Below are positions 46,501-62,339 of a DNA stretch of 64,000 nucleotides, one piece after another. Where the stretch lies: the NCBI GenBank assembly GCA_013433145.1, contig CM024172.1:11432053-11496052 (forward strand), given 5' to 3'. The notes under the pieces were generated by a model. That model was not told the DNA's origin, searched no databases, and saw nothing but the letters and a program-made list of their open reading frames with translations. Position 1 is the first letter of the stretch. Every line of letters starts with the position of its first letter. The DNA is from Ascaris suum (lineage: Eukaryota > Nematoda > Chromadorea > Rhabditida > Ascarididae). Both the position numbers and the translations under genes were made by a program.

Positions 46501-49500
46501 TTGATCATTTGTGTGTGGTCTTTCTTCATCGTGGAATAACATCAAGTAAGCGTTAGCTACATTCTATTCAACGATAGATGAAATTTTCTATGCGAGGAGC
46601 GACTCGAAAATAACGATCCATCATTTGCATTTGCTAATTGCGTTTATAAACGAATGCTTTTGTAAAGCCGTGAACGATAAAAATAATTACTGAAATCACT
46701 AATAATAGCCTCAAATATTTAATCAATGCTTTCAATAATAAATCCTTTCAAATCAACAAATATTTCAAATAGTAATTCTAAGCCGATTAAAAAAAAAACA
46801 TAATAATAATATTAAGGACCATCACCAAATAATTCTACAAGGATATTTTCATAATTGGATGAGATTGTTCTCGCGAATTTCATTCTAAATTTGCATGAAA
46901 CATTGAAGGAAATGAATTAAGTCTATCGAACAAGTTTCAACGAGAATTTGAGAATGGAAAAGTGATTATATCGAGAAAAAAAATTGATAGCACTATGGAC
47001 ATTAGAAACTGATATAGAACGAGCACTTTGCACAATAGTGCACTCGAAAAGCAATTGACGAAACGGAAATCGTGTTGAGTAACAACTAAGAAACAAGAAA
47101 AGAGTAAAGATCGCTATACACTATATCACGACATCTTCTTTGTGTTCAATGATTTTTCTTCTTGATAACGTTTCGAATATATTGACTATTTTTTTAATAT
47201 TGGTTTGAGAAAAAAAGAGGGGGGGGGAGGGGGATATTTATCGATGAAGTACCGCAAAGAGAGTAAAATTCAAGAAGATTTCATCGTATAGTCCCACTTA
47301 GTCTCCTTATTTATTCCATATCTATTCGATTGTTTAACGTAAATTTGCTGAGTTGATTTTTTGCTCTCTCTTTTATGAGATTTTCTGGATATTTCATAGG
47401 AAAAATAAACTTTTGAGAATTATTTCTTTCTGCTCTTATCGAGATATTTGAATGATTTCGATGATTATTAGATGATTAAATTATCCGTCGATTCGCAATA
47501 ATTTTTCTAATTTATCTTTTAATTCATTCAAATCTTTTGATTTTTTTCAACGATGCAAATCGATTCAAAAGCAATACAAATACGACTCATAGTATAACTT
47601 TATTATCGGCAGATATTATCAGCGAACTCGTTATCACTATTATCAGTAGAGCGCATATAGCGAACATATTGAGATGAGCGAGAATTGATAATAGAGGAAA
47701 TTATAAAGTATTTATTCGCTGAATACAAATACTTTTACGGATTTTTTTTTTGTTCTCCAAATTATTATTTTCGAAGAAGAAAGAAAAAATTTCCAAACTA
47801 AAATATTTTTATTATTAATATTATATTCAATAATTAATTTATTTATTCAAATTTTCTTCCATATTTCATTCGATAATATCGTTTTGAATTTTATTATTAA
47901 TGCAGTTATGAATTATGAACTCAAATGTCTATATAGTTTTTTCTCAAACAAAAAAAAAAAAGAGAGAGAAAATTGGCTAATCAATTCGTCAATTAATGAA
48001 TAATTTCATGCGTTAAAATTATCATCTCAAATGTGTTTTCCTTCTGATTTCTTTTTCATTTTATTGCAATGTGATAACATTTTTTTTTTTTTTTTTGAAG
48101 GTATTATTATATTGCGGTTATCTACTATGCGTTTCACGATGACCGGAAAGTCGTTTGATCAACATCGATAAAAATTCGAAGATTTTCCGAGAAAGCATTA
48201 AACATAAATATCGAAATGCATTAGGTGACGACTAATGAAAGTAAAGACATAAATCGCCGATAAGATATCAACAGGAAATTTATTCCATCTTTTAACAATC
48301 GAAAAAGAAAAGAGAATATAAACTGAAAACTTAAGGAAGCAATTAGAAATTATAAGCTTATAATGATGTCGAACGAAATAAGAGAACAATGAATTAAATG
48401 AAATCTTCGAATAATCGTCAACAATTCCGAAAAACATCTATGACATCGAATTCAATATAGGGGGAATATGCAAAAAATATATCTTCCACATTCCCGAATA
48501 ATAATATCAGCCGTCGGGTATTTCGATATTATTGCATGATACTGATATTTCGATGCAGAATAGCACGGTATCAAGAGATATATCGTTGCTCACATATCGG
48601 TGCAATTCGTCTTTACTCGTCGACGATGATATTCGATCGTTGAAATAGTTTCAGATACGAATATTTATTTATCTACTATTGTCAAATTACTATGAATATA
48701 TGTAACAGATCCCATAGGTGCTATTTCAAGAGGTAAAGGATGCTAGAAGATTCGCAACCACTATAAAATAATATGGTTTACTAATGCGTTAAGAGGAATC
48801 AAGAAATTATATAATGTTGTTTAAGTCATAATCATTGCTTGAATTTGGAAAAAAAAAACCAACGACAATGATAAGACAGAGAAAAAAAAATGCCTCGAAT
48901 GATTATAAGGAGTTGATTCAAATGTTGCCTTTATGCAAGGTAATTTCCAACCTTACATATTGAAGTCCTTTGAATGACATTCATAGAGCCATATAAAGTT
49001 TTTGCACCTCGCAGATTCTCTATAGCAATTTCCGGAAATTCAGGGTGTTCAATCGTCTTTTGCCCCTTCCTTTTTTTTTACTACCTGTTACGAGTTCATT
49101 CGTATATAGTTTTTGCAGATTCTTCGCATTCGAATAAAATTGTTTAGTTGTTATTGTGGGTAATCGTCTCTCGTTATGGAGTGTATTCTTAAAAATTGAA
49201 TGCAACGATGACGAGATCATAACAATTATAGATCAAACGAATTAAATTTGCCCACATAATGATCGATTAACTTCAGCTCATTTAGTGCAATTTCATTCGC
49301 TTTCTTTAGTTATTCGTTAATTATTACTACGTTCGTCGTTCTCATCTTTGAAAGCCTTCTCTTTTGATACCTATGATATATTTTCGTTCATAGTTTTTAG
49401 TTCTATTAGCTTGATGGTTTTTTTTCTCTATGCATTTTGCAATATTTGATGTTTTAACTTCATAGAATTTAATTGCATCATGATGTTTTCTTCAAAGGGG

Positions 49501-49819
49501 CCAAAAACTGTATCTAAATTAGGTAGTACCATTGTGCTTATCCGCCGACTAAATAAACGAACAATGCAAATAAAATACATGACGCCTGAAATTGCTTAGA
49601 TAACCTTCAAGTTTGCAAATGCTGAAGGTGCTATTTAAAAAAAAGAAAGTCGAAAAATTCTAATTTCAGCATCCCCCTCTTCCAACATTTTCCCCTCATC
49701 AAGAGGATGATTGAAATATCCGATGTTCGAGAAGTGGCATCTTTGGCATATTTGACTCTTTGAAAAACCCTTGTTTCATCGTTTATTGTGCAGTGGTAAT
49801 TCCTGTTTGACTTTTTTTT

Positions 49820-49836
49820 GGGGGGGGGGGGGGGGG
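49820..49836. repeat. G17 homopolymer followed by GA repeats
   Basis: Seventeen G preceded by eight T and followed by AGAGAGAGAGAC. Confidence 0.95.
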
Positions 49837-50490
49837 AGAGAGAGAGACAGGAGGGAGAAGGGAGGGCTGGGAACGCACAGGCTTGAAATTCTTCCATTTC
49901 ACAAGATCAGCATAATTAACCTCGTCGAGCTCGAAAGTCCCTACTGGAGAGGTATAACCGTGGCAGTGTTCACAGAATTCATAATTTTCTTAGTTCTATC
50001 TTAATTCTGCAATAATAGTTCAATAAATATAAACTGCTTAACTGCACGTCATCTGCAAATGTGCGAGTTTTATATGCAGTAACCAAATCTATTTTATATT
50101 ATCGAAAAGGCTTGAAAATAGACACAGAATTCTGTGTATTATAGTTTAGTTTATGTACTTCACACGCCAATGTAAGGTGCGTATGGTCGCTCAGTGAAGC
50201 AAAACGAAGCGCAAGCTTATGTTTATGTCAGCATCGAAAGGTATGCTTATATGAAGAATGCGTTTTCCGGTTTGCCATCTTTTTTTTTTTTTTTTTTGAT
50301 TGAGAGAAGCCAACATTATCAGTTAGCAAAAGAGACCAAAAGCATACGCGCCTACGAAAATAGCATTTATATCTACGTCTAGGGGAGAAATCCATCCCGA
50401 ATAGGTGAATTCCCCGCATAGGTGTGCACTACCCGGCTTTCATACAAAAAAACTCGAAACGTGCATTCATAGAAATCGGCCTCATCTACC

Positions 50491-50534
50491 TCCCCCCCCA
50501 CCCCTTCCTCCTCTCCCCCCCCCCCCCCCCCCCC
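50491..50534. repeat. C-rich tract with C20
   Basis: C8, then CCCC runs, then twenty consecutive C at 50515-50534. This is the only long C tract right of NOL10. Confidence 0.95.
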
Positions 50535-52479
50535 ACCATTTCTGCCCCCCGTCCCGCTCCTTCCCCCACGAATACTGCACATTTGAATGAGGTGAAGATA
50601 TAAACTTTGGAAGAGAATTCAGGTTTGATTATCATTAAATATCGTTGTGATAGCGTGAATGCTTTTTTCCCCGCTCAGGTGAGCTGATTGCATTTGCCCG
50701 AGAAATACTTATGAAATAAATACTTTCAAGAAATTTCAGCATGAAGATGTTTGAAATAATCTTTTTCGAAGAATCGGAAACTCGATTTGCAAGCTGCTAA
50801 ATTTCAGCTCATTCTTAAGGCGTTTTTTTCTTGCGTCTATTAGGTTATGAAAGTGTCTCATTAGCTAATAAAGCTTGATTGCTATATGAAGGTCTTCGAA
50901 ACTGTTCTCTTCAATTTCACCGCTTAACCTCTCATGCGGAACATTTCAACTAGTGGAAAAAAATCATTGCAAATAATAAAGCGGAACTTTGCGAGGGACG
51001 AAAATATCTACTTTCCGGAACATCAGAACCGGAAATTTCGGGAACACCCTGAACTTCCGGTAATCAAGAGCGGAACTTGTTTTTACTCATAGGAGAATTA
51101 ATGAGAAAAAAAATTGTGTACTTCAAGTTATATGTTAATATTTTTCAAGGTTTATCTAGCTAACTAATTCTCAGGTTCGAGCTTATCATTAGAATTTCCG
51201 AAGGAAGGTTTTGATGAATAAGAGCGCAAAAAAAAGATGAATGCCTTACTTGTCTACGGAAAGTCTCCACATGAACGGGGATCTTGGTTAATGATTTTGA
51301 ACTGCGCCAAATCCGTAAAAATAGATCTCGAGAATTGCGAGATCCGGAAATTCGGCTATTTCCAAAAATTTACAAATGATTGTGACCGACTACGAGTCCA
51401 TTTTATATGTTTTCATAAATTTTGGCGACATTTTATATGCTTGTAGTATCAAATTTGAATTTTCCAGGCGAATTAATATCTGTTTGTCATGTTTTAGTTA
51501 AATCATATCTATCGATTTCTAATTGCATTTGAGTGTTTTTCCTGATGATTTCCTCTCGGGAATAGCTAAAAGTTGAGCTCATAAATTTAATGATTATGTT
51601 GTATATCATTGCGATCGCCTTCATTTGCATATATCATCGGAAGGGGTCAATTTCGAAAAACTAATCGATATTTGGAAGTGAAAAAAAGGGAAGCTATTGC
51701 ACCAAGTAGATTTATTAGATCATACTAATGAGCTTGCAAATAAGAGAATATTATGTGGAAAATTTTTAGAAGCCGATTGGGTGAATTAAAACATGGAAGT
51801 TTGCTCTTGATGTAGATGGATATTCGTTCAACATAATCATCGTTTAAGTTAAAACTACATCACTTCATCTTTCTCGTTTCTCGAATTAGGCTGCAGAGTC
51901 GCTTACGATCCTTCTTCCTTCGATAATATTTCAGTGTTATCGCTTTCGCCTTAGAAAAATTGCCCATTTTCCTGAATGTATTCTTCTATACTATCCTTCT
52001 TTAGTGCATATTTTGGCTTGCATTGATTTCGGACTAATTTTAAAGAAATGAGAACATCAGATGGCCTAATGATATTTTTAAATGGTAATTTATGAGATTG
52101 TTATTTAAAGATATATCATAGATGAAGCGAAATTTTATTTCGCAAATAATTACTGAAGAAATAAAAATAATATTTTATGATAATATACTAAAATTTTATA
52201 TCATCACAATGAGCATAATTTATTTCTTCTCTATTAGAAGCTGTTAATAGATGGCAATCGCAAATTCACGTCTTTCGTTCGTCAAGAAACAAAATTTTTC
52301 AAAGGTAAATGTGGCGCAAAGGATCATTTACTCAGCCAAGTTATGACTATCTAAGATTCAACTGTCAAGGTTATCGTCTGCCTAAATTGTTGTATTGTTG
52401 AGACCTGAACGTTAAAAATATTTTTACCTTATGTGAATAACGTTTTTTTTTTGGAGCATATTTTCGTTAAGATTCCACA

Positions 52480-53144
<665 letters not shown>

Positions 53145-54508
53145 TGGTCGTATGTTGAGGAGAAGGTTTAAAGAAATCAGAAAATGTTAAATCAGCGTTA
53201 AAAAATCACTACCTTATCATGTGATCATTTATCGAAGCGCCTGCGTCTATTTTGGCGAGTCATATTTGCGCATCTATTATCTCCTTATGCCTACCATTGT
53301 GGTAGATTAAATTCGAATCGCATCGATAATGAAGCAATGAAATCGATGCGCATCGATCCATCAATTTCGAAAAAACATTTAGTCAATTAAATATTGTATT
53401 TTTTTTTTTCAGTGAAAATATTATAAATTTTTCAAAAATGAGAAAATATTATATGAAGTTTTTCAGCACTCGAATTCGCACTTTCTGCTAATTAAATTTT
53501 AATTTTTTTTCATTTCGTTTGCAAAAAAAAAAAAACAGCGATTTTTTTAGTGGACAATTTATGCGGCTTTCGAATCACCCAAAATCTCTATGAGGTAATT
53601 TCATATTGTGTTATCTCATTTGAAGCGTTTCTCTCTTTATTCCTGTTTTTTTTTTTTTTTTCATTCATCTCATATGCTTTTGGTCAAATCATTTAGCGAT
53701 AAAACAATCTTATTTTATGCTTATCCTCATCGTCAAATTACTCTCCCATTTGTTTTTTTCCCCCCATTATATTTTTTCGAATTTTTCGTTATTATAGTCA
53801 ATGCGAATATTTTCATTAGATATTTATGCTTTCAATGTGTTTAAACGATTTTGGAGATATTTCATGAATCTAGTTACCTGTAATTACCTGCATACTACAA
53901 ATGACTCACTCATATCGAGTATAACGTTCACCTGCGTAATGCGCAATCATCTATCTAATCTCCTATCCACTATATTATTTTTTATATATATATTAGAAAA
54001 TATATTGCTTCATTGGATCACCTGTTTAACGCAAACCTTCGCCTACGATAATTTTCACTTGCAAATCAATTTTTTTGCAGATTTTGAGTTGTTTTGAAAC
54101 GATCCAAAAAGAGAAATATCGCTTAGCAATTGCATTCTTTTGTGTGTTCTTTGGTTGTTTATTGAAAAAATTTTGCATTTTCTTTTGTGAATAATTGCTG
54201 CGTTCATTTATTGCGCTGATTGCGTTCACTTTCAATAAGATATTTCTATGTGCCACCGCATATTTGTATACTTTTCAACTGTTTACTTCCTGTGGTATAT
54301 CTGCAAAATGATTATTCGCTATGCATTTAAAACATGAATTCAGAATAGATTTTATTGATGATCGATCGTATTTATTGAGCGATAGATGAGGTGAATTTTT
54401 TGAATAGAATATTAGCATATATCGGTTGAGAGGTAAGAGATTATAATGGGACGGATGTATTTTTCTCCTCAAAATTTTGGAAAGTTTCTGAGAGCTCAAC
54501 GATATATC

Positions 54509-54512
<4 letters not shown>

Positions 54513-54602
<90 letters not shown>
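54513..54602. repeat. (AT)45 microsatellite
   Basis: 90 bp of uninterrupted AT in the gene-poor right part. Confidence 0.97.
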
Positions 54603-54606
<4 letters not shown>

Positions 54607-56230
54607 TTCAATCTATTCAATGAGGGGAAATTTTCTTATTGAATGAAATTATGGTTCGTATTGTTTAGGACTTCGGGGAACGATACTGTTGAGATCATTT
54701 TAGATTCTCTATTTATATGTAGTTCTTTTTTTTTTCGCCTTATCATTTGCGCTAAATTACTGCAAAGGCAAATGCGTTTTCTCTTGAAAAATAGATATAT
54801 TTTATTCATCGAATTGCTTTTCGTTTTTTTTTTTTCCTTTCATTTTTTTTTAATGCTTTGTGTTTTATTTATAAATGAAAATTGAAGTCTCGAAAATCTA
54901 TTATTCTGTTTAGTGGTATTCGTTGTTTTTTTTTTTTTTTTTTTGTAACAACGAGGCATTGAATTATCTCTTTCATTATACACTTCAATACTAAGTGGAT
55001 TACTGTAGGTGTGTTAATGTCTAAATATATGCATAAAACATGAAGTGAAGAGGAAAATTTCTATGTATGTAAACAGATGGATTTATTTACGTCATTTACA
55101 AATGGTATAACGAGAGCCAGTAAAGAGATTTGAAGATTCTTTCAAGCTTTATGCTAGAAATGTGACTTATCTTATTGGTACTCGTCTTGTTTTTGCTTAT
55201 TTGGTTTATGGGTTTTATCGACCACCGTATCATATGCCCTCAAACGACAAAAAAATCGAGAGCAAGTGAGAGAAAAAGAAAGAAATAAAGATAGAAATTT
55301 TTTATTTCATAGCTTCTTAAATATAATTATATGTCGTAAATAATAGAACATAGATAAATGAGTAGATAACTGTTTAGAAAATAAATGAAAAATAGAGAAA
55401 AAAAAGAGAGAAATTCAAGCAAAGAATTATGTTCTTACAATAAAAGAAAATGATCTATAATGAAATTAATATGATCAATTATGAATGAAAAAGATCGCAA
55501 AAAAAATATGAGGGAACTGCTAATCTAATTTCTATGAATTTCAAACACCTATTGAGAACATTCATAAATGTGTTAATTAATTGAAAAAGAAAAATTTTTT
55601 GATTTTATTTAATGAAGCCGGAAAAATGCTTATCTAAATTGGAAAATGAATCCATTAGGTTAATACACTCATAACAAAAAAAAGTTTTTTTTTTTTTGAG
55701 AGAGAGAAAAATTCCCTCGATAAAAAAATATTGCAAATTCATACTCTTTTCTTATTAGTAAATTGATCTAACGAGAATGACATAAACAAATATGAGGAAA
55801 TTAATATTTAAAAATCAACAAATTAGGCTAGCTATAGAGAAAGTATCGATCTTGAATTGTCAAAACTGCAATAATTCAGCAATGAATCGTGCATTTTGGA
55901 TCATGCAACATCAATGTTCAATGCAATTTTTTTTTTTTTTTTGATTATCTCAAGAGAGTTTTGCAATAAAATAATACTGAGAAGAGACAGGAAGCTCTGC
56001 TATTACCAATTAGAAGGGCTCTAAATAACTAAGCCATAGACTAATTAAACGAACAGAGATATAGTATATTTCTATTAGAAATACAACGACATTTCAATCT
56101 TTAAAAACATTGAACTATTAAATAAAAATATTTTTTACTTTTGTAGTAATTCCGATAGGATTTAAAGTAAAGATTTATTTTTAGTGATAATCGTTATTAC
56201 TCTAATGTCTTCATTATTTCACTAAGGGGG

Positions 56231-56347
56231 AATTCAGCTTATTTATACTTATTCAGCTTATTTATACTTATTTATACTTATTTATTTATTTATACTTATT
56301 ATACTTATTATAATTCAGCTTATTTATACTTATTTATACTTATTTAT
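56231..56347. repeat. TTATTTATAC-type tandem array
   Basis: Irregular repeats of TTATTTATACTTA, with three CAGC interruptions (TTCAGCTTATTTATACTTA). No gene nearby. Confidence 0.85.
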
Positions 56348-58959
56348 GAATAAGGATTTTTTTTTTGGTTCAATAAAGACAAATTTAATTGCATTCCACT
56401 ATATGAATAAGATCGCTTTGTAATTTTGATTGCAATTTTCGTTGTCGTTCAATTAAATGAGAGGAGATTTTCAACGTTGGATTCGGATGATTGAATTCTC
56501 TCAATTGAATCGTTTCATTTGTCTTATTTGTTTTATAATTTGGCTAATAAATATTCACATTTCATAATTGTTGATATATTATCGATTATTTATTTATCCT
56601 TTTGATTTGAAATAACTCTATCGAAATTTTATACTATTAAAGATAAATTAGTCTCTTAGTTTTAATTGCATTTGTTTTGCTTATTAGAAATATTCCTTTT
56701 TATGCTTTTTATGCAAATTTTTACGAATTATGCAAATTCGATTGAGAAAACGAATTATGGCCATGTCTTTCTTAATGATGCACTTTTTATTCGTAACCTC
56801 GTTTTTCTTGTCTATAGAATAATTTCATCAAGAAAGCTATAGAAGATGAAACTACGAAACTTGGCATTTATTAGGAATATCTAGTTTGGATATTTGCGCC
56901 ATTTTTCAACTTGATATATAGAGCTCGAAATATGAGTTATTTTTCATTTGTTTAGTTTTAAATTTTGAAATGGTTAGTCGACAAAACAACAAATCTTTTA
57001 TGGAATATTTATACAAACGATCGAGTCATTCAAAATATTAATGCGCTATTGCTTATGCTCTGCTATTTGCTAGTAATTCGTAAAACTACGAGTATAATAA
57101 GACAATATGAAAGCGCATATCGTGCTATAATAGTTCCTGTTATATGTTACTCAACTTTTTGAATATTTTTATGTTTGTTACATCTTTTATATTTGCATAT
57201 TTGTTTCTATTTGATTAAATCATTATCGATTCTACCTATTTTTAACCATATAATATCGCATCGTCTCGAGTTCTTTTGCATCTCATACACATTATTCGTG
57301 TTAATGCTAATTTTTCGAGCATTTTCTTATGTTTTTGATTTTAGACTTTAAATCAACAAGAATATTATCATTGAATTATTCTCAAAAGTTATATTACTTA
57401 AAGCTTGTTTGATGATGAATATTTGAAGCGCTAACGGAATAAAATCCATGATAAATAAGGATAAAATTTCTAGCTCTTTCGGATCGCTGAATAAATAAAT
57501 TCCTATTTCGTATCTCATATTTAGCATCTATTCAGCGGTATTTACTTTTCCTATTACTTGCAACAGATTCGCTGTTGACTAATGTCTGAATGTGTGATAT
57601 CTTTCGAAATGAAACATTAGTTTCGTAGGTAATAAAATTATATAGGTATTTTTTATAAGACGTTATAGACGCTTTTTTTTTAAATGATGGTGCTTGATAA
57701 AGTTTACGTTGAGAAGTGCTTCTTTATCTATGAATTTAAGTTTTATTGATATTTAGTGTACATTTCAATAATACGCCTAATTTTTTAATATTCTTTGTTT
57801 TTTTTTTTTAATATTCGAACATTTTTGTGTTATACTATTTATTTTATTCTATTAGGTATACTTTTGCTAAATAAAGTTAACATTTCATTTCATAACTGTT
57901 AGTAGTGATACATTGAAACATAACTTAACTTGTGATCGTTGATTACAAAAAATATGTCTTTTTCACTTATTTGAGCCTTTTCTATCCATGAGAGGAGATA
58001 GAGGCAAAGAGAGTAATAGAAAGAAGAATGAGTTTTTATTGAATGCATCAACAATAAGCTATCATATGCACCTAATAGAAAGAAAAAGAAAAGAAAAATG
58101 ATCGATAATTGCACTATGAATATAATAAGGATGAAGATGACAAGGTTACGGCGATAAATGATATGAACTTTAGCCATCTTCAAATGAATGAAAATGATTT
58201 TTCTGCTTGCGTTCATTTCGATTTTACAATTCATATAGATAATTTTACCTCTATAAATGAGAAGTATGGAAAATATTTTCATAATTTTCGAAAATATTTC
58301 ATTAGTCTCCAAGTTGACTCTAGAAAAATAAACCATTTTTTTTTGTCGTATGATAAAATTCGAGCGCTATGCAGCTGCAATTAATATTTTTATAAGCGAC
58401 GATGCATTTCACGCATATGAAGGGAAATTACAGCGTATGTTTAGGAAATCGTTCATGAGCAGCCATCCGCGCATGATGTATGCCTCCTGTATTTTTTTAT
58501 TTTATTTCATTTTTGCCAGAAAGTATTTGAATTGTCGAAGTTTTTCGCTCTTAAACTGATATGAGGATGTAATGAGCCTGCGCTGCGACGAGCGGCGGAA
58601 TATATTACGAGTTGCATAAGTGTGAAGTGAAGTTGTAAATCAAATAAATAGTTGTATGGTTAAGCAACTCACCAGTCTTTTTCATTTTTGAATAATATGC
58701 AGCTCAAAGTAAGTTTTATGCCTATATAGTTTGTGTCTATAGCTAAAAGTAAGTTTATATATATATACATGCAATATTGAGAAAGAGAAGCAAAAATGAG
58801 GGACATATTGCACTTTTTGGTACCTCTTAATATCTCCTTTTGTCGATAAGATTAATTATTTATGTCATGCCCATCTCCGACGTTGACCCAAAAGCTTGTA
58901 AGAGGCATAGCTTATTATGCGTTTTTTTGTTTTACAGATTAGCTAAGGAAAGAAGACTT

Positions 58960-60020
58960 ATTGAAAAAATACATTAAGGGAATGATGTAAGCGGCAAGAG
59001 AAAATGCCTTTCATAGCTGAGTTCAAGGCAGCTTCATTCGGCTGTCGCAACGTTTTTTAGAGTCGTTTGGGTGATTTTACAGCTGGATACGCAGCACGTC
59101 CATGACACTATGTAATGTACGATCGATATGGCTGGCTTTCTTAATGGCTTCTTTCCATTTTCAACTATCAGCTGCGATTTAGGCTTAAACTTAGAACTCT
59201 CAGTTAACCGGTTTGGTCTTGAACTATCTGCACTCATCCGCCCATCGGATGGATCAACCGACAGGGAGAATGCGGCATTCATACCAGTAATATCGGAGCA
59301 AACTCTGGCTTCGTCCTACCGAGTCATTCCGACCAATGGCCTCGTCGGGACGAGGGTGGTGAAGTAAATCGGAACTATCCCCTTTAGTGGAACAAAAATG
59401 AATCGACTCGTCAGTATCCGATGGGCAGGAGACGAGCCTAAGCGTTTACCCTCACGCTACTTATAACTTTAGCTAAAAGGAAGTGGTAGTGATATGAAGA
59501 GAATTTATTCGTAGTGAATGCTTTGTCGATTAAGGCGAAGTATCATGTAGTATTATGTTCATTCATTCTTCCTTTCATTAGCAAATTGCACAGTGCATCA
59601 ACTCTTCGCTGCGGTGAAATATTTTGCACAATGCAATGCTGAGGGTCAGGTGCGCAACAACTCTCATCAACTGGGATATTGCTTCTTCGCGAGTTCACAG
59701 CGCACCAGGTGGAAATTGATTTCACTTAGCCTTCTGAGAAGGCCATTAGAGTAAAGGTATCTCTTCTTCGCAGAGCATAGAATTCAGAATGAGGTCTAGT
59801 TCCGTTCACGTCCTTATTCCCTTCCACCTCTGTTGAAGTAATGATCCTTCGAAAACGCGGCCCCTATTAATCCGTTTATCGCATTATTGTCTGGTTTTAT
59901 CCTCGATGAGAATGCCTTATCGGCTTCGACATAACTCAGCCATTTCCTTTCTCCACTAGCGGCGTGCAGTATTGGTTTTGCTCTTGTTTTGAGTCGATAA
60001 GTGCTATCATTAGTGCCGAT
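58960..60020. other. GC-richer block around dispersed repeat copy 2
   Basis: About 1 kb with higher GC than its flanks, containing the 59303-59532 repeat in its middle. Short open stretches exist on both strands (about 80 codons near 59.1 kb, 60 codons near 59.6 kb), but none shows homology, splice support or a partner exon. It may be a larger decayed mobile element of which only the central part is shared with 39.4 kb. Confidence 0.35.
59303..59532 (+). repeat. Dispersed repeat, copy 2
   Basis: About 230 bp that align by eye along their whole length with the reverse complement of 39340-39559. Shared blocks include TGAATCGACTCGTCAGTATC, CGAGTCATTCCGACCA, AGTGATATGAAGAGA and GAATGCTTTGTCGATT. 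A few short indels separate the copies. Homology stops abruptly on both sides, so this is a bounded element rather than a large duplication. No coding capacity was recognised in the shared part. Class unknown: it could be a SINE, a MITE or a LINE fragment. Confidence 0.8.
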
Positions 60021-60528
60021 CGATAGGGATAGTTAATTTTACTGCAGATTAAATGTGTTCGCCAAGTCGCAGATTTAAGGGGTAAAACATAGCGTTGTGA
60101 TACCACATTTTGGTAGATTTTTTCCTAAAAGATTTCATGGTACAGTGAATGGGAAATCACAAATTGCATTGTCGCGTTAACAGCCAACCTTTATCACTTA
60201 AATGTTCAATACAGCCGATAATTCATTTATTACAGATAGCTCGTTCATTACCGTATTGACCACTCACTATTTTAATAACTTCTACTACTTCACGAGTAGA
60301 ATTTTTTTGATTGTTAGTGAGTCGTTTTTCGAGTGGCAAAATGCGGCCATACGATCCTCCTTCAAAAGTGAGGAAAAAAAAATGCGTCAAAGTTCTGATG
60401 AATATTCTCATAAAATATTTCATACAATTGAATAAATTTTTAACGATCTCATTAACTGACTATAATCAATAAAAGAATAAATCACCAACCAGTATTTGAA
60501 GGTTTTATTCTCTTACTTGACCATTAAT

Positions 60529-60656
<128 letters not shown>

Positions 60657-61899
60657 GATCATTGTTAATCTGCAAATTTTCAGCGATAAATCACTCGATA
60701 GTAAGTCATTCGGTTATACATCAATATACACTATTAGACAATGCATCTTCCTCTCGCTTTTATCAAAGTAGAATCTCTCCATTAGAGAGAATTTATATTA
60801 TTGATTTTTAGCTGCTGTATTTTATCGCATATTTGAATTTCCAATGAATGCAGTAATGGTGAATGCATTGTTTAGAGAGGGTTGTTTTCAACTTTGCCAA
60901 TTTTTATGAATTTCGCACTAAATCAGATGTTTTTATTTCTATTCGAATGTAATTTTTGAAGCAATTCCTTGGTTGCAGAAAGAAATATGACCTTTTTTTT
61001 TCGGCATAAAATCTGACAAAGTTTGCACCTTTTTTTTTCTGGTAACTCTCATATTATAACGTGAGTTTTGATGCTTTGCTCAATTTGTTGTGTTTTCCTG
61101 AGGACGATAGTTTTGTTTTGCAATATTTGTTCGGTTTTTATCGATGTATTGCATAAATTTTTAGCACCTCACTATTTATCAGAGGGAAGGGGGGTGGGGT
61201 TGAAGCATACATCAAACAGTGATTGGATCTATGTTTTTTTTTTTTTTTTTTTCTGCGCTTGTAGAATACTTCCAGTGAATAACGATTGAATGGAGGAGAA
61301 GGAGTGAGTGGAAAGAATATATAGAGGCAACAGGGTATCTGCTTCACTCTAGAATAAATGATCCCCCTAGAACGTTGGTAAACCCTTACCAGTATTTCTA
61401 CACAGATCTTTCGGTGATACGGCATTAAGTCGAAAAATATTGCAACACTCTTCCAAACTTAATAACACAGACTATGCGTATTCCAAATGATCCATTTGAG
61501 AGATGCACTATGAAAGCTATCGAAATTGCTCTCCAGAACCTAAAATTAATTCATCGATCATTTATTTTTCAAAAAAGAACGAAAGGCGTTAATTTTCGAA
61601 CAATATGAGATAAGCCTTACATGCTGAAAATGGTTATGAAGTGAACAACTGTCATTGCGATTGTTGAACAGTCGGATAGGATTAATGAAAGAGCACATTT
61701 GAAAGCAATTAACTATGAAGGAGTGAGCGAAACCAATTAGGAATTATATTCCAAATTTTCTATATTCGAGAGAGAGAGAAAAGTTTTGATAATTATTCGA
61801 ATGAATAATAGATGGATATTTAATTCATATTGGGTGGTCTTATATATTAGTATCAATGCTGACAAATAAAAATACGATATATACATCAGTGGAACATCA

Positions 61900-62339
61900 T
61901 CGAATTTTTTAACAAGAATTACTGGGATCGCGTTTAGCATGAAATTTTATTAAGAGCGTATCTCTCTTTATAGGATGGTCACCATATAACTGCACCTTTC
62001 GGATATATGGACATCGCATATTTGCTACACAATTCGACTTTGAGTAGTATCTAGCAAAATAGAATAGTCTAGTATATGAAGAATATAGGTGTTGTTGTAT
62101 GTTGTTCCAAATAGGTAATGCCATTCGCTATGAATATCATTCAACTTAAATATGCGGAAAATGATGTTGAATAAAAATGAGGCGAGAGATGGAATAGATG
62201 CTAAATGGGCAGCAGGAAAGGATCGTTTATAAATGAAAACATTAGCGCATAATCCATAAGTTGCAGTGATTATTGTGCATTTAGGTGAATGGTTTGCTTG
62301 ATTGGTTTGAGAATATATATCGAAAATGGGAAGTTGTGT
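61900..62339 (-). mobile_element. Possible C-terminal remnant of the same retrotransposon
   Basis: Downstream of the reverse transcriptase relic on the minus strand an open stretch at about 61909-62124 begins MALPIWNNIQQHLY. This resembles the YxxPIWNP segment that follows the polymerase domain in Jockey/CR1 elements. It lies at a plausible distance after the KLYTYD motif. Similarity beyond those residues is not convincing, so the extent is a guess. Confidence 0.35.

Noticed and set aside
57899..58559. Overlapping open stretches of 145, 91 and 69 codons on both strands
   Set aside because: Low-complexity Ile/Phe/Lys-rich translations of AT-rich DNA, no homology and no chainable exons.
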